Source: Pseudomonadota bacterium (GTDB lineage Bacteria > Desulfobacterota > Desulfobulbia > Desulfobulbales > Desulfocapsaceae). From it: 64,000 bases of DNA. Position numbers and translations under genes: made by a program. Below, piece by piece: positions 60,701 to 64,000 of this stretch (the first letter of the stretch is position 1; the number at the start of each line of letters is the position of its first letter). Location of the stretch: contig JAEYNP010000105.1 in NCBI GenBank assembly GCA_023412495.1, forward strand, positions 1 to 64,000. The letters are read 5' to 3'. Under the pieces are notes generated by a model. The model saw only the letters and a program-made list of their open reading frames with translations. It did no database searches and was not told where the DNA came from.

Positions 60701-63700
60701 AAAGAGTGGACCGGTGGCGAGATCGAAGGGCAGGGCGTATGCCTTCCTCGCCCCCTGGAAGAGTTCGTCGTCGGTCCAGCCGCCTGCCTCTATCTCAAAG
60801 AGGGGAACGGCTGCCGTAGCATGCACCTCCTGGCTGATTTCGCCCTTATAGACGGTGTAGGTGGTGCGCAGCGTGGCGTGGCGCTGCACCAGCTTTTCGA
60901 GACAGCGGTGCAGCGCCTCGGTATCGAGCCGGCTGCAAACCCTGGCCGAAAACGACACATGGTAGGCAGAGACTTCAGGCGCCATCTTCGCCAGCAGCCA
61001 CTGCGAGTACTGATTGAACGACAGAGGAAAATGGCCGGTCCCAACCGGATTCCCGGATCGCAATCTCTCCGCGGCCGGGGGAGTGCCGGGCTTGTTGTCG
61101 AGGAATTCCCCGAGGGACTGCGCCAATCCTTCGATCGACGGACCGCTGATGATCGCCACCACGGGCAGTGTGAGCCCGTAGACCTTTTCCAGGCGGGCCC
61201 GGATCTCCAGGGCCATCAGCGAATCAATGCCCAGCGCGGTCAGCGGCGTGCTGCAGTCGAGGCCATCCGGCACCGCCCCCAGGGTATGGGCGACCAGGCG
61301 CGACAGGCCGTGGGTGATCCGCGCCTGGCGTTGCTCCCGGGGCAAGGCCAGCAGTTCCTCCCTGCCCGGCAGGTTGACCTCTTCATGTTTTTGCCTGGCG
61401 ACCCCTGCCGGTACAAGGTCCCAGTAGGCGAGTTCCGCCTGAGCGGGATATGCGCGCCGCCAATGTTCCCAGGCCATGGACAACACGGCGACGCGCGCCG
61501 CCGGGCAGCCAAGGAGCCGCCCCAGGATCTGCATGCCGTCTTCGATGCGAAGGGGCAGGAGTGCCCGGGAGAACGTCGCATCGCCGGCCTGCTCGGCCAA
61601 AGCCGCCATTCCGCCACCGGCAAAAGTGTTCCAGTCGATGCTCGTCACCGGATATCCGGCAAGCGAGCGATGCCATGCGTAGCTGTCAAGGAAGGCATTG
61701 GCCGCGGCGTAGGCGCCGAGAAAGGGCGAATTGAGGATGGTCGCAACCGACGAGAAAAGAACCACGAAATCCATGGACTTAAGATCAAAGGCCTGCTCCA
61801 GCGCCATGATTCCGCCGGCTTTAGCCTTGATAACCGGCAAGGCTGCCTCTTCCGTAATCCCGGCAACGGCCTCTTTGCCGACCACGCCGGCGGCGTGAAA
61901 TATCCCCCGCACCGGCACACTCCCGTCCCGTTCATAGCTATCGGCCCAGCTCTTCACAGCCTGACTGTCGCCGATGTCAAGCGCCACGGCCGTTACCTGC
62001 ACCCCGGCATCCTGCAGCTGTTGCAGAGGGGATAAACCTCCCCCTTTGGCCATCCCGCTCCGGCCGATCAGCACGATATGGCGCGCGCCCCGCGCCCCGA
62101 GCCAGAGGGCGACGGCGCTGCCCAACTCGCCGAAGCCGCCGGTGACCAGATAGGCGCCATCGGCGCGGATCGGTGGCGCATCCTCGAGCTGCGGGCACTT
62201 CATGGTTTGCAGGCGGGGGGTTGTAATCGTCTTGCCGATCCGCACTTTGTCACAGCGAGTGAGCCTGGTAATCGCCTGAACAAGGAGTTCGGCACTCCGG
62301 TCCGGATCCGTTCCTTCTTCGATATCGATCATGCCGCCCCAGTTGGCGGAATGCTCGGCGGCGATGGCGGAGCAAAGGCCCCAGAGTGGTGCGGCCGGGG
62401 AAGGAGCGCCGCCGACGTGCACCGGCCAGATGCCCCGGGTGACGAACCAGATTCTGGCATTGCCGCAACCAGGCACGGTCGAGGTAAGCCTCACCGTCCG
62501 CGCGGCCGCCGTCATCCGGTCTACAATCGCCTGCACCATTTCCTCGGGGTTGGGGTGGTCTCCCCCCCGAGGAACAAAGCAGACAATCCCCCGAACCTGT
62601 TCGGCGGGATCGATGGCCGGGGAAGCGCTGCTGTCGGCCAGGCGTTGTATGCGGTGGCCCAGATCCCGCAGCCGGGCCGCGCAAGCCTCGGCCGGTTCAC
62701 CTGGGCGACCAATCACCAGCCAGGTGCCGGAAGCTGCGGGGCCTGGCGAGGCTGGCAGCTCAACGGGCCCCCACGCCTCGGTATAGAGCCACTGCTGCCA
62801 GCTTTCATCGCTCCCCTTGTCCAGAAAGGTGAAGGCCAAATCTTCGGCCATGAGCAGAGGCCGGCCGTGGGAGTCGGTGACGGTCAAATCGCCCACCAGC
62901 ATCCGCGAGCCTTGCCTGGTCCATCGCGTAAAGGCAATGAGTTCGCCAAGCAGAGGACCCGCGATATGCAGGCGCCCCACGCTTTTGCCGACAAAGGCGC
63001 CATCGCCACTGTCGCCTGCCGCCATGGTCTGGACGCAGGTGTCGAGCAGGGCGGGATGAATCACGTAGGGACCAGATTCCCCCGCCACCTCCGACGTAGC
63101 CTGCAGCCAGGCTGCCGATTCGCCCTCGCCGATCCGCAGGCGTTTGATGCCCTGGAACGACGCCCCCCATTGGTTGCCCCGCGAGTGCCACCTGCGATAG
63201 AAATCGGCGCCTGTCTCGGTGACGGGACAACTCCGTTCGATATCGGTTATCGCCACCACCCGTCCAGAATATTCGACATCCCGGATCACACCTCGCATAT
63301 GCAGACGCCAGCCGTCATCCGGGCCGGCATCGACCGCACTGCTGTAGATGGCACATTCGAGTGCATCGCCCTTTTTCTGGATGACCGTCTGGATGCGCAG
63401 CCGCTCGTCGCCCGCAAAGACCAGCGGCGAGCTGAATTCGAGACCCGTGATATCGAGGCGGCCGAAAAGACCCGCGGCGCGGGCCGCAGCCGCCGTCATT
63501 TCGGTGAATGCCGCCCCCGGAAAGACCACAAGCCCGTTGACCGCATGATCCTTGAGATACCAAACATCGGCTGCGCCCAGGCTATTCTCCCAGACCAGAC
63601 ACCCGTCGGCTTGCGCGAGGCGAAGGCGGTGGCCCAGGAGTGGATGATCGGCACCAGTCCTCACAGGGCCGCGCCGCTCGCCTGCCCGAGCGATCCAGTG

Positions 63701-64000
63701 TCGGTTGCGCTGAAACGGATAGGTCGGCAGGGCAATTTTATACGAGGGTCGTTCCCGGTAGAAACCCTCCCAGTCGATCCAATGCCCTAGGGAATACAAT
63801 TCGGCAAGGCTCTCGAGCAGGCTCTGCTCACCGTCCACGCCGGGACGAAGAGTCGGAATCCAGATGGCGTCCCTTGCCGCGGTAAAACGACGGGCCATGC
63901 CGATCAGAGTTGCCGAGGCCCCTATCTCGACAAACACGTTGCCGGGTTCCGAAAGTGCCCAGGTCATCGCCTCCTGGAATTGCACCGGCTGCCGCAGATG
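57785..64000 (-). CDS. Hybrid PKS-NRPS: (AT)-DH-KR-ACP-C-A-PCP, 5' end outside the window
   Basis: 2072 codons are visible and the frame is open to the right edge, so the KS and most of the AT are missing from view. Seen are the AT end (VFVEIGASATLIGMA), DH (DHAVNGLVVFPGA with His; HPALLDTCVQT with Asp), KR (AYLVTGGFGELGS, LFSSVATILNSPFLGAYAAA), ACP (LGIDSLMAL), C (VHHIACDGWS), A (a3 TSGSTGTPKG, a5 NIYGPTECCVD, a7 YRTGDRA, a10 NSSGKIDRG) and PCP (LGGNSLHLA). Pocket residues DAQDIGIVDK suggest Gln, identical to the code of the C-A-PCP-E module at 39504-44225. DH plus KR without a visible ER would leave a double bond in the ketide. First gene of the line in this window. Confidence 0.92.
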   Translation of the reverse strand, partial: HLRQPVQFQEAMTWALSEPGNVFVEIGASATLIGMARRFTAARDAIWIPTLRPGVDGEQSLLESLAELYSLGHWIDWEGFYRERPSYKIALPTYPFQRNRHWIARAGERRGPVRTGADHPLLGHRLRLAQADGCLVWENSLGAADVWYLKDHAVNGLVVFPGAAFTEMTAAAARAAGLFGRLDITGLEFSSPLVFAGDERLRIQTVIQKKGDALECAIYSSAVDAGPDDGWRLHMRGVIRDVEYSGRVVAITDIERSCPVTETGADFYRRWHSRGNQWGASFQGIKRLRIGEGESAAWLQATSEVAGESGPYVIHPALLDTCVQTMAAGDSGDGAFVGKSVGRLHIAGPLLGELIAFTRWTRQGSRMLVGDLTVTDSHGRPLLMAEDLAFTFLDKGSDESWQQWLYTEAWGPVELPASPGPAASGTWLVIGRPGEPAEACAARLRDLGHRIQRLADSSASPAIDPAEQVRGIVCFVPRGGDHPNPEEMVQAIVDRMTAAARTVRLTSTVPGCGNARIWFVTRGIWPVHVGGAPSPAAPLWGLCSAIAAEHSANWGGMIDIEEGTDPDRSAELLVQAITRLTRCDKVRIGKTITTPRLQTMKCPQLEDAPPIRADGAYLVTGGFGELGSAVALWLGARGARHIVLIGRSGMAKGGGLSPLQQLQDAGVQVTAVALDIGDSQAVKSWADSYERDGSVPVRGIFHAAGVVGKEAVAGITEEAALPVIKAKAGGIMALEQAFDLKSMDFVVLFSSVATILNSPFLGAYAAANAFLDSYAWHRSLAGYPVTSIDWNTFAGGGMAALAEQAGDATFSRALLPLRIEDGMQILGRLLGCPAARVAVLSMAWEHWRRAYPAQAELAYWDLVPAGVARQKHEEVNLPGREELLALPREQRQARITHGLSRLVAHTLGAVPDGLDCSTPLTALGIDSLMALEIRARLEKVYGLTLPVVAIISGPSIEGLAQSLGEFLDNKPGTPPAAERLRSGNPVGTGHFPLSFNQYSQWLLAKMAPEVSAYHVSFSARVCSRLDTEALHRCLEKLVQRHATLRTTYTVYKGEISQEVHATAAVPLFEIEAGGWTDDELFQGARKAYALPFDLATGPLFRGHLFNRGPADRVLLLVVHHIACDGWSLWLLLEELGQLYGAETGGAAALLPEITANYIDYTTRQRQRWANAEELAKERQFWSRQLADTPLVMELATDFPRPASERLNGASCPIHIPQPVTGRLKRMARQLNTTMYTLLMAAYQLLLHRITGQEQILVGSPTAGRTEPDTARTVGHFVNMTVIRGDLTANPSWRTFVEAMRRTIIDTLEHQDFPFHLLVEHLQPQRIPGRSPIFQVDFTYQRAHTHAELIDFMGGTGDETRIRWGETELAPFVVPQQEGQFDLSLEMAEGEHALFGFLKYNSDLFRPETIADLCRSFCTILESVCVAPEMRIGEIPLLDGQQQKTIERWARSITSPVPEFCLHQLFVAQAALIPEERAVVCDDRFLTYRQLDERSAAIALHLQELGVGPDSIVGVCLDRSPELIISILGILKAGGAYLPLDPSHPASRREAMLIDSGAAVLIGAGGPVLLAAQMRRCESEQTVSPANLAYVIYTSGSTGTPKGVMIEHRSVVNLLSGLQEAVYSRYPGRQQVSLFASTVFDASVQQIFAALCSGHTLHVLTEECRHDGTRLIEYWRQAGVTIADATPTLLGMLLDAGLAEAEELSLRHLIVGGEPLSRETVKRLRAGRTGRGIGLTNIYGPTECCVDVTAMDLDPDNIPDLTVMPIGRPMVNVQAYILDRNGLPVVPGMVGELHIGGPCVGRGYLHRDDLTAERFIANPFEPGTRLYRTGDRARFLPDGMIAFLGRLDDQVKIRGFRIEPGEIEHRLRCCPRVRDAAVVVREDLPGDLRLVAYLVMDGGPAGLEEVRGPLVAELPDYMIPARFLVLPALPFNSSGKIDRGALPAPSAGPVAAGASSAKPRTGFEREVAAIWKEIVGLQEVGIHDNFFDLGGNSLHLARVQIRLQALLGRPVPMTALFRFPTIYALAEFCATDEHQTPASEGEDGGSRRQRGRAAGLAGVRRSIRKTIAGEEQ

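Overview
The window joins two kinds of DNA. Positions 1-3716 are AT-rich and look like the end of an integrated mobile element. The rest is GC-rich chromosome of a Gram-negative bacterium: it encodes a TolC-type outer-membrane lipoprotein, an HlyD-type periplasmic adaptor, periplasmic PRC-barrel and DUF4105 proteins, SulP and PPK2. A proteobacterium in the broad sense, possibly a desulfuromonad-like Desulfobacterota member, would fit, but no rRNA or taxonomic marker is present, so this is weak.

Layout. (1) 1-3761: element end with a divergent family-A-like polymerase, a small partner gene and an ORF-poor, hairpin-rich segment, closed by a displaced 3' half of a tRNA-Arg(CCG) gene that marks the attachment junction. 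(2) 3900-8400: a decayed accessory strip with a frameshifted HEPN/AbiTii-like gene, an inverted and broken MBL-fold gene, an intact Fic protein, a HicAB locus whose hicA is frameshifted, and three degenerate ~205-bp tandem repeats. (3) 8409-18443: ordinary genes (PAS histidine kinase, PRC-barrel protein, DUF4105 protein, AI-2E exporter, lipoprotein, SulP transporter, PPK2), with three copies of a REP-like palindromic repeat between them. (4) 18886-25623: a plus-strand operon for a DUF3302 membrane protein, HlyD adaptor, TolC-like factor and two secreted proteins of unknown role. (5) 25807-64000: a minus-strand hybrid NRPS/PKS operon of eight tightly spaced or overlapping genes that continues off the right edge.

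The assembly line reads right to left as: PKS(-AT-DH-KR-ACP)-C-A-PCP; KS-AT-KR-ACP; C-A-PCP; KS-AT-KR(with embedded methyltransferase)-ACP; C-A-PCP-E; C-A(with embedded radical SAM and B12 domain)-PCP-E; C-A-PCP; C-A(with embedded PP-loop amidotransferase-like domain)-PCP. The C-domain types match colinear use: the two condensation domains after the epimerisation domains carry the YPLSPMQ start usual for D-accepting domains. Hand-read A-domain pocket residues suggest Gln for two modules and Asn for the last. No thioesterase, reductase or terminal condensation domain is seen at the end of the line.

The most striking feature is that two adenylation domains are interrupted by unusual enzymes. 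One carries, between core motifs a2 and a3, a class-B-like radical SAM enzyme whose parts are in permuted order (radical SAM first, cobalamin-binding second). The other carries, between a8 and a9, a zinc-cysteine PP-loop ATPase of the sugar-amidotransferase (WbpG-like) type, in a module whose pocket code resembles that for Asn.
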